From an uncultured Clostridium sp. (GTDB taxonomy: Bacteria > Bacillota > Clostridia > Lachnospirales > Lachnospiraceae), in contig URFM01000010.1 in the NCBI GenBank assembly GCA_900547035.1, positions 1-64,000 of the forward strand: 64,000 nucleotides of DNA, read 5' to 3'. This document shows, one piece after another, positions 34,494-43,925 of the stretch; position 1 is the stretch's first letter; each line of letters starts with the position of its first letter. A model generated the notes under the pieces. That model did not search any database, had not been told where the DNA came from, and saw only the letters and a program-made list of their open reading frames with translations. A program made the translations under genes and the position numbers.

Positions 34494-34508
34494 AAAAAGA
34501 CGTATACT
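34480..34508 (+). promoter_or_regulatory. Internal promoter candidate ahead of mraY
   Basis: TTGATT (34480-34485), 17-base spacer, TATACT (34503-34508), overlapping the end of the second PBP gene. A hairpin with AAAGTCCCG (34519-34527) and CGGGATTTT (34547-34555) follows and may attenuate it. Confidence 0.5.
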
Positions 34509-34591
34509 ATTTACTGTGAAAGTCCCGGAAGCGGAAAAGGACGAAACGGGATTTTGATACGAATTTAATACATAGGAAACTGAGGTGCGTT

Positions 34592-35560
34592 ATGATTCAA
34601 GAAACCATACTTGCCATTATTATAGCCTTTGCCATCAGCGCCGTACTTTGCCCGTTGATTATTCCCTTTCTGCACAAGCTGAAATTCGGACAGCAGGTAC
34701 GTCAGGACGGTCCGCAGGCTCACTTAAAAAAACAGGGAACACCCACTATGGGAGGTTTGATTATTCTTTCCAGTATCATCATTACCTCCCTTTTCTATAT
34801 TTCCAGCTATCCCAAAATTATTCCGGTGCTGTTTATGACCGTGGGATTTGGAATTATCGGGTTTCTGGACGACTACATTAAAATCGTTATGAAACGGTCC
34901 GAGGGACTAAACCCTATTCAAAAACTGATCGGCCAGTTTATCATTACCGGCATTTTTGCATGGTATGTGGTTAACAGCGGGGAAGTAGGAACGGAAATGC
35001 TGATTCCTTTTACCGGAGGATTTCAGTCAGGGAGTTTCCTTCATCTGGGAATCTTTTTTGTGCCTGCCCTGTTTTTTATTGTTCTGGGCACAGACAACGG
35101 AGTGAACTTTACTGACGGGCTGGATGGCCTGTGTACCAGTGTAACCATACTGGTAGCTACTTTTCTGACCATTGTGGCCATTGGCGAGAATACGGGGATC
35201 AGCCCGATCACAGGGGCGGTAGTGGGAAGCCTTCTGGGGTTTCTGCTGTTTAACGTATATCCCGCGAAGGTGTTTATGGGAGATACCGGTTCCCTGGCTT
35301 TGGGCGGTTTTGTGTCGGCCAGCGTGTTTATGATGCGCATGCCGCTGTTTCTGCCGATTATTGGCTTTATTTATCTGGCAGAGGTGCTGTCCGTAATTAT
35401 TCAGGTGACCTATTTTAAGAAAACAGGAGGAAAACGGATTTTCCGTATGGCGCCCATCCACCATCATTTTGAGTTGGGCGGATGGTCCGAGACGCGGGTT
35501 GTGGCGGTATTTTCTATTGTTACGGCAATTTTGTGTTTGGTGGCATATTTGGGGCTGTAG
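34592..35560 (+). CDS. mraY: Phospho-N-acetylmuramoyl-pentapeptide transferase
   Basis: A 322-residue membrane enzyme that makes lipid I from UDP-MurNAc-pentapeptide and undecaprenyl phosphate. Signatures: GTPTMGGLII near residue 48, LDDYIKIV (catalytic Asp pair), NGVNFTDGLDGL and the C-terminal APIHHHFE histidine cluster with GGWSETRVV. About ten membrane segments. ATG 34592 has GAGGTG upstream. It follows the two PBP genes and precedes murD. Confidence 0.96.
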   Translation: MIQETILAIIIAFAISAVLCPLIIPFLHKLKFGQQVRQDGPQAHLKKQGTPTMGGLIILSSIIITSLFYISSYPKIIPVLFMTVGFGIIGFLDDYIKIVMKRSEGLNPIQKLIGQFIITGIFAWYVVNSGEVGTEMLIPFTGGFQSGSFLHLGIFFVPALFFIVLGTDNGVNFTDGLDGLCTSVTILVATFLTIVAIGENTGISPITGAVVGSLLGFLLFNVYPAKVFMGDTGSLALGGFVSASVFMMRMPLFLPIIGFIYLAEVLSVIIQVTYFKKTGGKRIFRMAPIHHHFELGGWSETRVVAVFSIVTAILCLVAYLGL

Positions 35561-35590
35561 AGCGGTGAAAAGAATGAGGAGGATGAACAA

Positions 35591-36949
35591 ATGAACCAAA
35601 GTCAGAGAGTGCTGGTGGCGGGAACCGGAAAGAGCGGGATTGCCGCTGCGAAACTGATTCTGGACCGGGGCGGAGAAGTGCTGCTCTATGACGGAAATGC
35701 AGGTCTGGATGAGGAGACGGTAAAAAAGAATTTTCCCGAAGGGGCCAAGGTGAGCCTGGTGCTGGGAGAGATTAAAAGAAGCGACCTTTTGGGGGTGGAA
35801 CTGTGTATTGTCAGTCCGGGTATTCCTATGGACAGCCCTTTTGTTGGGGTAGTGGACGATGCGAAGATCCCGATTTTGGGAGAGATTGAGCTGGCATATC
35901 AGTGCGGGGCCGGACGTCTGGCCGCTATTACGGGAACCAACGGAAAGACAACGACTACGGCTCTTACGGGCGAAATTTTAAAAGCTCATTTCGAAGAGGT
36001 TTTCGTGGTGGGAAATATCGGCGAGCCCTACACCGCCAAGGTGGGGGAGATGACGGAAAATTCCGTTACCGTGGCAGAGGTGTCCAGTTTTCAGCTGGAA
36101 ACCATTATGGACTTCAGGCCGGAGGTCAGCGCCATTTTAAATATTACGCCGGACCATCTGAACCGGCACAAAACGATGGAAAACTATATTCAGATTAAGG
36201 AAGCTATTACACTGAACCAGACAGAGGAGGATGCGGTAGTACTCAATTACGATGATCCTGTTCTCAGGGAGTTCGGAACCAGCGGGGATTTAAAGCCAAA
36301 GGTTATCTGGTTTTCCAGCCGGGAGATGCTGAAGGACGGTTTCTGCATGAAGGGCGACCAGATCGTATTCTGCAGGGACGGAAAAGAGAAGGAGCTTTTG
36401 GATGTCCATTCCATGCACCTTCTGGGGCGGCACAATTACGAGAATGTGATGGCCGCTGCCGCCATTTGTCACCGCATGGGGGTTCCTTTGGAGAAAATTG
36501 CCCGTGTGGCAAAGGAGTTTAGGCCCGTAGAGCATCGAATCGAGTTTGTGAGGGAGCGCTGCGGCGTGAAATACTATAACGATTCCAAAGGGACGAATCC
36601 GGATGCGGCAATCCAGGCTCTGCGGGCTATGCCGGGGCCCACGCTGCTGATCGCCGGGGGATATGATAAGGACAGTGCCTACGATGAGTGGGTAAAGGAG
36701 TTTGAGGGCAAGGTGCGGTATTTGATTCTCATTGGGCAGACCAGGGATAAGATTGCCGCCTGTGCCAAGGAACACGGATTTACGGAGATTATGTATGCGG
36801 AGGATATGTCCGAGGCAGTGCAGGTCAGCGCGGTGTATGCGGATTCGGGAGATTATGTGCTTTTAAGCCCTGCCTGCGCCAGCTGGGATATGTTCCGGGA
36901 TTATGAGGAACGGGGGCGGATCTTTAAAGAATGCGTGATGGCCCTGTAA
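35591..36949 (+). CDS. murD: UDP-N-acetylmuramoyl-L-alanine--D-glutamate ligase
   Basis: A 452-residue cytoplasmic Mur ligase that adds D-Glu to UDP-MurNAc-L-Ala. The ATP-binding P-loop is ITGTNGKTTTT (about residues 113-123); AEVSSFQLE and NITPDHLNRH carry the metal and substrate residues; YYNDSKGTNPDA is the C-terminal MurD block. Length is standard. It lies between mraY and ftsW. The other ligase genes murC, murE and murF are not in this window. Confidence 0.95.
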   Translation: MNQSQRVLVAGTGKSGIAAAKLILDRGGEVLLYDGNAGLDEETVKKNFPEGAKVSLVLGEIKRSDLLGVELCIVSPGIPMDSPFVGVVDDAKIPILGEIELAYQCGAGRLAAITGTNGKTTTTALTGEILKAHFEEVFVVGNIGEPYTAKVGEMTENSVTVAEVSSFQLETIMDFRPEVSAILNITPDHLNRHKTMENYIQIKEAITLNQTEEDAVVLNYDDPVLREFGTSGDLKPKVIWFSSREMLKDGFCMKGDQIVFCRDGKEKELLDVHSMHLLGRHNYENVMAAAAICHRMGVPLEKIARVAKEFRPVEHRIEFVRERCGVKYYNDSKGTNPDAAIQALRAMPGPTLLIAGGYDKDSAYDEWVKEFEGKVRYLILIGQTRDKIAACAKEHGFTEIMYAEDMSEAVQVSAVYADSGDYVLLSPACASWDMFRDYEERGRIFKECVMAL

Positions 36950-36992
36950 ATCCCGAAGCCGGAAAATAGCCGGAAGAAAGGAGGAGACGACC

Positions 36993-38333
36993 ATGGCGAA
37001 GAGAAGACAGCCGGTCCGGGCGGCCGTTGGATACGATTCCGGAGAATACGCCAAAGTTCAGGGGCGTCCTCGGCAGAACGCGGCCCCCACAGCCAGACGA
37101 AGCGCCCCTCCGCCGGCGGCGGGGGTCCGGCGGCAGAGTCCGGCCAGAGCGGGGAACGGCACTGCTCAGGCGCGGCAGGAAGCATACGAACAGCCGGTAA
37201 AGAAAAAGAAGGTGCGTCATTTTTATGATTACAGTCTTCTGTTCTGCATTATATTTCTGACGGCTTTCGGGCTGGTTATGATTTACAGCGCCAGCTCCTA
37301 TTCGGCTCAGCTGGAATATGACGGAAATGCGGCTTACTTTATGCTGCGGCAGGGAAAGATTGCCGCAGCCGGCTTTGTGTTTATGCTGATCATCTCCAAG
37401 ATGGATTATCACTTTTTTGCCCGGTTCGCTGTTCCGGCTTATGGAATGTCCTATTTGCTGATGATTGCGGTAAGCCTGATTGGTACGGAGGCTAACGGTA
37501 AGCGGAGGTGGCTGCGGTTGGGACCGATCAGCTTCCAGCCGACGGAGTTTGTAAAAATCGCTCTGATTGTCATGCTTGCGGCGGTGATTGCGGAAATGGG
37601 AAGCCGCATCAATAAATGGAAAAGCATGGGATTCGTTCTGGCGCTGACGGCGCCGTTGGCAGGGCTGGTAGCGATGAATAATCTAAGCTCCGGAATTATT
37701 ATTATGGGGATTTCAGTCTCTATGCTCTTTGTGGCCTGCCGGATCAAATGGCCCTTCTTCCTGGGAGGGGCTGCCTGCATGGGAACCCTGGCTTCTGCCG
37801 GGCCGATCGGAAAAGCCCTGAACACCATAGGACTGCTTCAGGATTACCAGTATAACCGGATCCTGGCTTGGCTGAATCCTGAATCAGACCCGACGGATAA
37901 AGGCTTTCAGGTGCTTCAGGGGCTTTATGCCATCGGCTCCGGGGGCCTGACGGGGCAGGGGTTAGGAGAGAGCATTCAGAAGCTGGGTTTCCTTCCGGAG
38001 TCCCAGAACGATATGATTTTCGCAATTATCTGCGAAGAGCTCGGACTGTTCGGGGCGGTGTCCATTATTCTGATTTTCTTGTTTATGATTTACCGGTTTA
38101 TGCTGATTGCCTGGAACGCTCCGGACCTTTTGGGAGGCCTTCTGGTGGTAGGAGTTATGGGACACATTGCCATTCAGGTGATTCTGAATATCGCGGTAGT
38201 CAGCAACAGTATACCTAATACGGGAATTACTCTGCCGTTTATCAGCTATGGAGGAACCTCGATTCTGTTTTTGATGGCGGAGATGGGGATCGTTCTGAGC
38301 GTTTCCAATCAGATTAAGTTGGAGAAAACATAG
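36993..38333 (+). CDS. ftsW: FtsW/RodA/SpoVE-family peptidoglycan glycosyltransferase
   Basis: A 446-residue SEDS-family polymerase. It has a basic, proline/alanine-rich cytoplasmic N-terminus (about 1-70) ahead of ten membrane segments. SEDS signatures include YSASSYSAQ, NGKRRWLRLGPISFQPTEFVK, the catalytic-loop region with NPESDPTDKGFQVLQ, and GITLPFISYGGTS near the end. The position next to murD in the division cluster indicates FtsW or, in sporulation, SpoVE; the family does not separate them by motif. RBS AAAGGAGG precedes ATG 36993. Confidence 0.92.
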   Translation: MAKRRQPVRAAVGYDSGEYAKVQGRPRQNAAPTARRSAPPPAAGVRRQSPARAGNGTAQARQEAYEQPVKKKKVRHFYDYSLLFCIIFLTAFGLVMIYSASSYSAQLEYDGNAAYFMLRQGKIAAAGFVFMLIISKMDYHFFARFAVPAYGMSYLLMIAVSLIGTEANGKRRWLRLGPISFQPTEFVKIALIVMLAAVIAEMGSRINKWKSMGFVLALTAPLAGLVAMNNLSSGIIIMGISVSMLFVACRIKWPFFLGGAACMGTLASAGPIGKALNTIGLLQDYQYNRILAWLNPESDPTDKGFQVLQGLYAIGSGGLTGQGLGESIQKLGFLPESQNDMIFAIICEELGLFGAVSIILIFLFMIYRFMLIAWNAPDLLGGLLVVGVMGHIAIQVILNIAVVSNSIPNTGITLPFISYGGTSILFLMAEMGIVLSVSNQIKLEKT

Positions 38334-38448
38334 GAGGGACAGGAACCAAACAAGACGCCGGGGCATATGCTTATAGTAAAGAGCAGAATGCCGCCTGGCA
38401 GGCCGGATGGAATTCGGATGGACCAAAGCGGCAAAAAGAGGTGTCCGG

Positions 38449-39729
38449 TTGTCCAGAATTCAGATTCAGGGCCTGCGCCCTTTAAAAGGGCGGGTTTCAA
38501 TTCAAGGTTCAAAAAATGCCGTTCTGCCCATGATGGCGGCGGCCATCCTCCACCGGGGTGTGACGGTGCTGTCCAATGTTCCTTTGATTCAGGATGTGGA
38601 ATGCATGAAGGCTATCCTGGAGTCTCTGGGCTGCCGCTGCATACAAAAGGGAGGCGTTCTGGAAATTGACGCCTCCCTTTTGCGCACCACCAGAATCCCG
38701 GACTGTTATATGAAGCAGATGCGCTCCTCCATCATTCTTTTGGGAGCCCTGTTTGGACGGATGGGAGAAGGAAGCTGCGGATACCCGGGAGGATGTCTCA
38801 TCGGTTCAAGGCCCATTGATCTGCATCTGAAAGCCCTCTCAGGCCTGGGAGCCCAGGTGGAGGAGGAAAATCTTCAGGTGCAGGTGAAGGCGGCGGAGGG
38901 AAAGAGGCCGAAAGGAGGAAGAATCCTTCTTAGATATCCCAGCGTAGGAGCCACGGAACAGGCTCTTTTGGGGGCGGTTCTGGCGAAGGGAGAAACCTGT
39001 ATCCTGGGAGCGGCCAGAGAGCCTGAAATCCGCCAGCTCTGCCGTTTTTTGAAAGGAATGGGAGCAAAAATTAAGGGAGAGGGAACGGAAAGCCTGACGG
39101 TTGAAGGCGTTTCCTGCTCAGAACTCCATGACAGTTATTTTCGTATAGGAGGAGACCGGATTGTGGCAGGTACCTACATGTCCGCGGTGATGGCGGCTAC
39201 AGGGCAGATTCAGATTTGCGGAGCGGACCTGGAGGAGCTGAAAGAGCCGGTGAGGCTTTTTTCAAAGGCAGGGGCAGGAATCCGGCAGGATGAGAAAAGC
39301 GGAGACTTCCTCATTTCTATGAGAGAGCGGCCTAAGGGACTGATATTTGAAACCTCCCCGTACCCTGGATTTCCTACTGACCTTCAATCTCCTTTTATGG
39401 CGTTTTTGGCGGGAGCCAGCGGAGAAAGCCAGATTACGGAAAACGTGTTTGAGGCGCGCTTTGCAACGGCCGGAGAGCTCAGAAAAATGGGAGCCAGGAT
39501 TGACGTAAATGGGAGGACGGCTTACGTTAAGGGCGTGTGGCCTTTGATGGGGGCAAAGGTAATGGCGGGAGATTTAAGAGGAGGAGCTGCCCTGACGGTG
39601 GCGGCTTTGGGCGCGGGAGGAATTACCGTAATCGACGGGTGCCGCCATATAGATAGAGGATACGAAGACATATGCCGGGATTTATCCGCACTGGGGGCGG
39701 ATGTCCGCCGGCTGGATGTACAGGAATAA
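38449..39729 (+). CDS. murA: UDP-N-acetylglucosamine 1-carboxyvinyltransferase
   Basis: A 426-residue enzyme of the first committed step of peptidoglycan precursor synthesis (enolpyruvyl transfer to UDP-GlcNAc). I place the start at TTG 38449: GAGGTG (38438-38443) is 5 bases upstream and the product begins SRIQIQGLRPLKG, as MurA normally does; ATG 38407 adds 14 unmatched residues. Substrate residues SKNAVLP, the catalytic cysteine loop GGCLIGSRPIDLHL, GATEQALL and PGFPTDLQ are all present, so it should be active. The cysteine also implies fosfomycin can bind. It sits where murG is usual between ftsW and ftsQ. Confidence 0.9.
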   Translation: MSRIQIQGLRPLKGRVSIQGSKNAVLPMMAAAILHRGVTVLSNVPLIQDVECMKAILESLGCRCIQKGGVLEIDASLLRTTRIPDCYMKQMRSSIILLGALFGRMGEGSCGYPGGCLIGSRPIDLHLKALSGLGAQVEEENLQVQVKAAEGKRPKGGRILLRYPSVGATEQALLGAVLAKGETCILGAAREPEIRQLCRFLKGMGAKIKGEGTESLTVEGVSCSELHDSYFRIGGDRIVAGTYMSAVMAATGQIQICGADLEELKEPVRLFSKAGAGIRQDEKSGDFLISMRERPKGLIFETSPYPGFPTDLQSPFMAFLAGASGESQITENVFEARFATAGELRKMGARIDVNGRTAYVKGVWPLMGAKVMAGDLRGGAALTVAALGAGGITVIDGCRHIDRGYEDICRDLSALGADVRRLDVQE

Positions 39730-39748
39730 AAAGAGGTGGAGACAGCAG

Positions 39749-40480
39749 ATGGGAGAGGTGAGAGAAAAACGAAAACTGGGCTTGTGGATTGCTGCGGCAC
39801 TGTTCCTTTTGGCAGCAATCATCGTGGTTGCCTTGAGAATTATCACCGTGACCGTCTCGGGAAGCACAAGGTATACGCCGGAGCAGATGGAGGAATATCT
39901 GTTTCAGGATACTTGGGACAGAAATCCTCTGGTCTGTTATCTGAAGGACCGCCTGCAGCCTCACCGCCAGATCCCCTTTGTAGATGATTACCGGCTGGTT
40001 TTTCATGGCCCTACCAGTCTGGAGGTGATCGTTTACGAGAAAAGCGTAGTGGGCTACGTGTCCTGCATGAGCAGCTATATGTATTTTGACCGGGACGGCA
40101 TCGTAGTGGAAAGCTCTACCAAACGGCTGGAGGGAGTGCCGGAGATTACCGGTTTGAAGTTTGGACATCTGATTCTCCACCATCCCCTTCCGGTGGAGGA
40201 TCAAAGCGTCTTTCAGGATATTATGACTCTGACCCAGCAGCTGGAGCTCTATGAGGTGGAGGTGGACCGCATCGCTTATAATGCAGAAAAGGAAGCCACA
40301 CTTTACATCGGCCAAATGGAGGTCAGCCTGGGAAAAGGGAATAATATGGACAGCAAGATTTCCGTTCTCAGCGATATATTAAAAAGCCAGCCTCAGCTGG
40401 CCCAGATGGACGGGGTAATTGAGCTGGACAACTACAGTGAAGATGGAATCGGAGGGGGAATTACGTTCCGGAAACGGTAA
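39749..40480 (+). CDS. ftsQ: FtsQ/DivIB-type cell division protein
   Basis: A 243-residue bitopic protein. ATG 39749 follows AAGAGGTGGAGA; the longer frame starts inside murA. Short basic N-terminus, one membrane helix (LGLWIAAALFLLAAIIVVAL, about 10-29), then a POTRA-like domain (ITVTVSGSTRYTPEQMEEYL) and a beta domain (FHGPTSLEVIVYEKSVVGYV). This is the FtsQ/DivIB order. It stabilises the FtsL-FtsB complex at the septum. Located just ahead of ftsZ, as in many Firmicutes. Confidence 0.82.
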   Translation: MGEVREKRKLGLWIAAALFLLAAIIVVALRIITVTVSGSTRYTPEQMEEYLFQDTWDRNPLVCYLKDRLQPHRQIPFVDDYRLVFHGPTSLEVIVYEKSVVGYVSCMSSYMYFDRDGIVVESSTKRLEGVPEITGLKFGHLILHHPLPVEDQSVFQDIMTLTQQLELYEVEVDRIAYNAEKEATLYIGQMEVSLGKGNNMDSKISVLSDILKSQPQLAQMDGVIELDNYSEDGIGGGITFRKR

Positions 40481-40509
40481 AATCCCAGAAAAAACCCATT
40501 TTTCGGGTA

Positions 40510-40538
40510 TTGACAACCGCTTGCGGATTCATTATGAT
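40510..40538 (+). promoter_or_regulatory. ftsZ promoter P1
   Basis: TTGACA (40510-40515), 17-base spacer, TATGAT (40533-40538); about 180 bases ahead of the ftsZ start. Confidence 0.75.
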
Positions 40539-40584
40539 GTTTAAGTGCCAGTGGAGGAAACTTCATCATTTCCGGGAAAAAAGG

Positions 40585-40613
40585 TTGATTTTTTCGGAAA
40601 AATCCCCTATAGT
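40585..40613 (+). promoter_or_regulatory. ftsZ promoter P2
   Basis: TTGATT (40585-40590), 17-base spacer, TATAGT (40608-40613). Two stacked promoters give ftsZ transcription independent of the upstream cluster. Confidence 0.62.
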
Positions 40614-40716
40614 ATTAGGTAGACCAGAAATCGGAAACCCATGATGAAAAGGAAAATCAGACCTGCGGATATGGACTGATTCAGGGCAGTGAGGGATAGA
40701 GAAGGAGGATATTGTC

Positions 40717-42036
40717 TTGTTAGAGATTAAAATAAATGAGTCGGAGAATGCCGCCAGAATCATAGTAGTGGGAGTTGGCGGAGCCGGAAACAACGCGGTA
40801 AACCGTATGATTGATGAGAATATTGCGGGAGTGGAATTTATCGGGATCAACACCGATAAGCAGGCCCTCCAGTTCTGTAAAGCCCCTACTGCCATGCAGA
40901 TCGGCGAGAAGCTGACCAAGGGACTTGGAGCAGGCGCCCGTCCGGATATCGGCGAGAAGGCTGCCGAGGAGAGTTCGGAGGAGATTTCCCAGGCCTTAAA
41001 GGGAGCGGATATGGTGTTCGTAACCTGTGGTATGGGAGGCGGTACCGGAACCGGAGCGGCTCCTGTGGTAGCCAAGATCGCCAAGGATATGGGAATCCTT
41101 ACGGTAGGAGTGGTGACCAAGCCCTTCCGTTTTGAGGCCAAGACCCGTATGACCAACGCTTTAAACGGCATCGCTCATTTAAAGGAAAGCGTTGATACGC
41201 TGATTGTTATTCCCAATGACCGGCTTTTGGAAATTGTAGACCGCCGCACTACTATGCCGGATGCTCTGAAGAAGGCGGATGAGGTACTTCAGCAGGCGGT
41301 TCAGGGTATTACGGACCTGATCAATGTGCCTGGCCTGATCAATTTGGATTTCGCGGACGTTCAGACCGTTATGATCGATAAGGGCATCGCTCATATCGGA
41401 ATCGGACATGCCAAGGGCGATGACAAGGCCCTGGAGGCTGTGAAGCAGGCTGTATCCAGTCCCCTTCTGGAGACTACCATCGAGGGCGCAAGCCATGTGA
41501 TTATCAATATTTCCGGCGACATCAGCCTGATTGAGGCCAATGAGGCTGCCAGCTACGTTCAGGAACTGGCCGGCGACGATGCCAATATCATCTTCGGCGC
41601 GATGTATGATGAGAACGCTCAGGATGAGGCGACGATCACCGTGATTGCTACCGGCCTGGATGAGAACAGCGGAGAGGCCAATATTGAGAAAGCTATGACC
41701 GGTTTTGCCAACTATAAGACAAAGATCCCTGCTCCGCAGACCCAGGCTCCCTCCCATGGCAGTCAGGAGGCGGCAGCTACCGCGGGCAGTTACCGCAGCG
41801 GCCAGAATTATGGTCATGGTACTTATACGGCGCCTCAGACCGGAACCGGGTACGGCAGCCACTCTGCCGGCCAGAATCAGGGTTATGGAAACTACGGCGG
41901 CCAGCAGAATTACAACAATAATCCTTCCTCCGCCGGACAGGGCAATACGGAGAGAACCTCCGGTCCCGCTTTCCGCCCTACGGCCAATAAGGATTTGTCC
42001 ATCAATATTCCGGATTTCCTGAAGAATCGTAAATAA
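40717..42036 (+). CDS. ftsZ: Cell division protein FtsZ
   Basis: A 439-residue tubulin-like GTPase that forms the Z-ring. It starts at TTG 40717, 8 bases after AAGGAGG. Motifs: [23 protein letters not shown], the tubulin signature [12 protein letters not shown] (about residues 107-118) and NVDFADV-like [10 protein letters not shown]. After about residue 330 a Gly/Asn/Gln/Tyr-rich linker leads to the conserved C-terminal peptide [13 protein letters not shown], which binds FtsA, SepF and other partners. No ftsA gene is in the window. A strong terminator follows. Confidence 0.97.
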   Translation: MLEIKINESENAARIIVVGVGGAGNNAVNRMIDENIAGVEFIGINTDKQALQFCKAPTAMQIGEKLTKGLGAGARPDIGEKAAEESSEEISQALKGADMVFVTCGMGGGTGTGAAPVVAKIAKDMGILTVGVVTKPFRFEAKTRMTNALNGIAHLKESVDTLIVIPNDRLLEIVDRRTTMPDALKKADEVLQQAVQGITDLINVPGLINLDFADVQTVMIDKGIAHIGIGHAKGDDKALEAVKQAVSSPLLETTIEGASHVIINISGDISLIEANEAASYVQELAGDDANIIFGAMYDENAQDEATITVIATGLDENSGEANIEKAMTGFANYKTKIPAPQTQAPSHGSQEAAATAGSYRSGQNYGHGTYTAPQTGTGYGSHSAGQNQGYGNYGGQQNYNNNPSSAGQGNTERTSGPAFRPTANKDLSINIPDFLKNRK

Positions 42037-42057
42037 ATAATATTTTATCTATAAGTT

Positions 42058-42099
42058 TAAATCCCTCCGTGCAGTGAGAGCTGTACGGAGGGATTTTTT
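42058..42099 (+). terminator. Terminator after ftsZ
   Basis: AAATCCCTCCGT (about 42058-42070) pairs with ACGGAGGGATTT (42084-42095); the stem extends inward through CAG/CTG. Six T follow. Confidence 0.9.
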
Positions 42100-42164
42100 G
42101 TCGAAGAAAAATGAGAATATCCCCCTTCTGTTCGACAGCATCTGCGCTTCAGAATGATTATAAT
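42099..42164 (+). promoter_or_regulatory. Spo0A-type spoIIG promoter with two 0A boxes
   Basis: TGTCGAA (42099-42105) is an exact Spo0A box. TTCGACA (42131-42137) is the same box inverted. TATAAT (42159-42164) lies 21 bases after the second box, whose TCGACA can serve as the -35-like element. The long 21-22 base spacing with an overlapping 0A box is the known design of the spoIIG promoter in Bacillus. The gene behind it is spoIIGA, which fits. Confidence 0.78.
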
Positions 42165-42227
42165 GCTCTTGTATCATTTATCAGGAGGTGAGGCTGAGGG
42201 GCGAGGTTCAGGAAAACGCCCTTGCAG

Positions 42228-43205
42228 ATGACCTACGAAGTATACATAGATGTGATATTGATTGTGAACGGGGTAATGGATGGCATTTTGCTGGCCATAT
42301 TAAACCGGATTCTTGGAGCAGGCGCCAAAGCGGGACGGATTTTCTTGGGAGCGGCAGCGGGAGCCATGTGGGCATGCGCCGCCGCGCTGGTACCCGCCAT
42401 GCCCCTGTGGCTTCGATTTTTAGGAAGCTGTCTGGCGGTACCGGCTCTTATGGTTTGGATAGCTTTTCGCCCCAGGGGTGTGAAACAACTGGTGCAGGCG
42501 GCGGCAGGACTCGATCTGACGGCTGCGGCGGCCGGCGGTGTGACGGAGGCTCTTTATGAGCATACAAGAGCAGGGTTTTACCTGGAACTTCTGCTTCGTG
42601 GAGAGAGGGCCGCAGGGCTTCGCCTGCTGTGCTGGCTGTTGATATTAACCGGAGGTATGGCGGGGGCATGGGGGCTCCTGGGAAATGGAGCGGAAATGAT
42701 GAGAAAACGCTTCCGGAAACGGACATACTGTCAGGTTGTGCTGTGTTTTCAGGGAAAGGAGGTCCGGGTCAGAGGGCTGCTGGATACGGGAAATTGCCTG
42801 AGAGATCCGGTAAGCGGATCTCCGGTCCATGTAGCTTCCGCCCAGGTGATGCTTGATTTATGTCCCAGAATCCGGGGCGTTATTTTTGTGCCTTACCGGG
42901 CGGTAGGGACTGAAAGCGGCATTCTCCCGGCAATCCGCCTGGACTGGATGAAGGTTGAGATGGATCACAGGGAATACAGCTTTTCACATCCTCTGGTGGC
43001 AGTTTCCAGGGAACCTCTCTGCGCCGCGGGCGATTACGATTTACTGCTTCAGCAGGAACAGTGGGAGAGAAGGGCAAAGCCGCGCCGTCCATTATCCTGG
43101 CATACAGGAGGGAAAATTCATGATGATCAAAGTATCAATACCCAGCCGTTTTCAATTAAAAACCATGCCCAGCTTCCGGACTGTGCTTCTGCCGGGCCAG
43201 AGTGA
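42228..43205 (+). CDS. spoIIGA: Sigma-E processing peptidase SpoIIGA
   Basis: A 325-residue membrane-bound aspartic protease that cleaves pro-sigma-E in the mother cell on a signal from the forespore. The N-terminal half has about five membrane segments beginning [17 protein letters not shown]; the C-terminal half has the protease motif [12 protein letters not shown] (catalytic Asp). ATG 42228 gives a SpoIIGA-like N-terminus; TTG 42222 is an option with better spacing from AGGA. The reading frame continues 86 bases into sigE, adding about 40 residues that look unlike the family. Confidence 0.86.
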   Translation: MTYEVYIDVILIVNGVMDGILLAILNRILGAGAKAGRIFLGAAAGAMWACAAALVPAMPLWLRFLGSCLAVPALMVWIAFRPRGVKQLVQAAAGLDLTAAAAGGVTEALYEHTRAGFYLELLLRGERAAGLRLLCWLLILTGGMAGAWGLLGNGAEMMRKRFRKRTYCQVVLCFQGKEVRVRGLLDTGNCLRDPVSGSPVHVASAQVMLDLCPRIRGVIFVPYRAVGTESGILPAIRLDWMKVEMDHREYSFSHPLVAVSREPLCAAGDYDLLLQQEQWERRAKPRRPLSWHTGGKIHDDQSINTQPFSIKNHAQLPDCASAGPE

Positions 43206-43860
43206 AGTCCATTACATTGGCGGGGCGGATATTCTGCCGGCTCCTTTAGATGCCGCCCAGGAAGCCCAAATGATCGGGCTTTTGGGAGGGGAAGAGGACG
43301 CCCATGCCAGAAGCACGCTGATTGAGCATAATCTCAGATTGGTTGTGTACATTGCGAAAAAATTTGACAATACCAGTGTTGGGGTGGAGGACCTGATTTC
43401 TATTGGAACCATCGGTTTGATTAAAGCCATCAACACCTTCAATCCGGACAAAAATATCAAGCTGGCGACGTATGCCTCCCGGTGCATTGAAAATGAGATT
43501 CTTATGTATCTGCGCCGGAACAATAAGACCAGGCTGGAGGTGTCCATCGATGAGCCGCTGAATGTGGACTGGGACGGAAACGAACTTCTTCTGTCAGATA
43601 TTCTTGGGACGGACGAGGATGTGATCTATCATGATATTGAATCCGAGGTAGAGAAAAATCTGTTAAACAGCGCTATTAACCGATTGAGTCCCAGAGAACG
43701 GAAAATCGTGGAGCTGCGCTACGGACTTACGGATGGGGAAGGTACGGAGATGACTCAAAAGGAGGTGGCGGACCTGCTGGGAATCTCTCAGTCCTATATT
43801 TCCAGACTGGAAAAGAAGATCATGAAACGGCTGAAGAAAGAGATGGTCAGATTCGAGTAA
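43120..43860 (+). CDS. sigE: RNA polymerase sporulation sigma factor SigE (pro-form)
   Basis: A 246-residue sigma-70-family factor for mother-cell gene expression. ATG 43120 follows CAGGAGGG. The N-terminal pro-sequence precedes [14 protein letters not shown], which aligns with the pro-sigma-E cleavage region in Bacillus. Region 2 reads [18 protein letters not shown] and [19 protein letters not shown]; region 4 helix-turn-helix reads [20 protein letters not shown]. It overlaps spoIIGA by 86 bases, so the protease and its substrate are made from one message. sigG, which often follows, is absent here. Confidence 0.94.
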   Translation: MMIKVSIPSRFQLKTMPSFRTVLLPGQSEVHYIGGADILPAPLDAAQEAQMIGLLGGEEDAHARSTLIEHNLRLVVYIAKKFDNTSVGVEDLISIGTIGLIKAINTFNPDKNIKLATYASRCIENEILMYLRRNNKTRLEVSIDEPLNVDWDGNELLLSDILGTDEDVIYHDIESEVEKNLLNSAINRLSPRERKIVELRYGLTDGEGTEMTQKEVADLLGISQSYISRLEKKIMKRLKKEMVRFE

Positions 43861-43869
43861 AAAAGGCAG

Positions 43870-43917
43870 AAATAAGGGACAGGCATGACTCGCAGGAGCC
43901 GCGCCTGTCCCCTATTT
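43870..43917. terminator. Bidirectional terminator between sigE and the NYN gene
   Basis: AAATAAGGGACAGGC (43870-43884) pairs with GCCTGTCCCCTATTT (43903-43917). It lies between convergent genes and has AT-rich exits on both sides. Confidence 0.75.
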
Positions 43918-43925
43918 GTAATAGT

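Noticed and set aside
39701..39748. Longer start for ftsQ at 39701
   Set aside because: It would lie within murA and adds a 16-residue unmatched N-terminus; ATG 39749 has a strong ribosome site.
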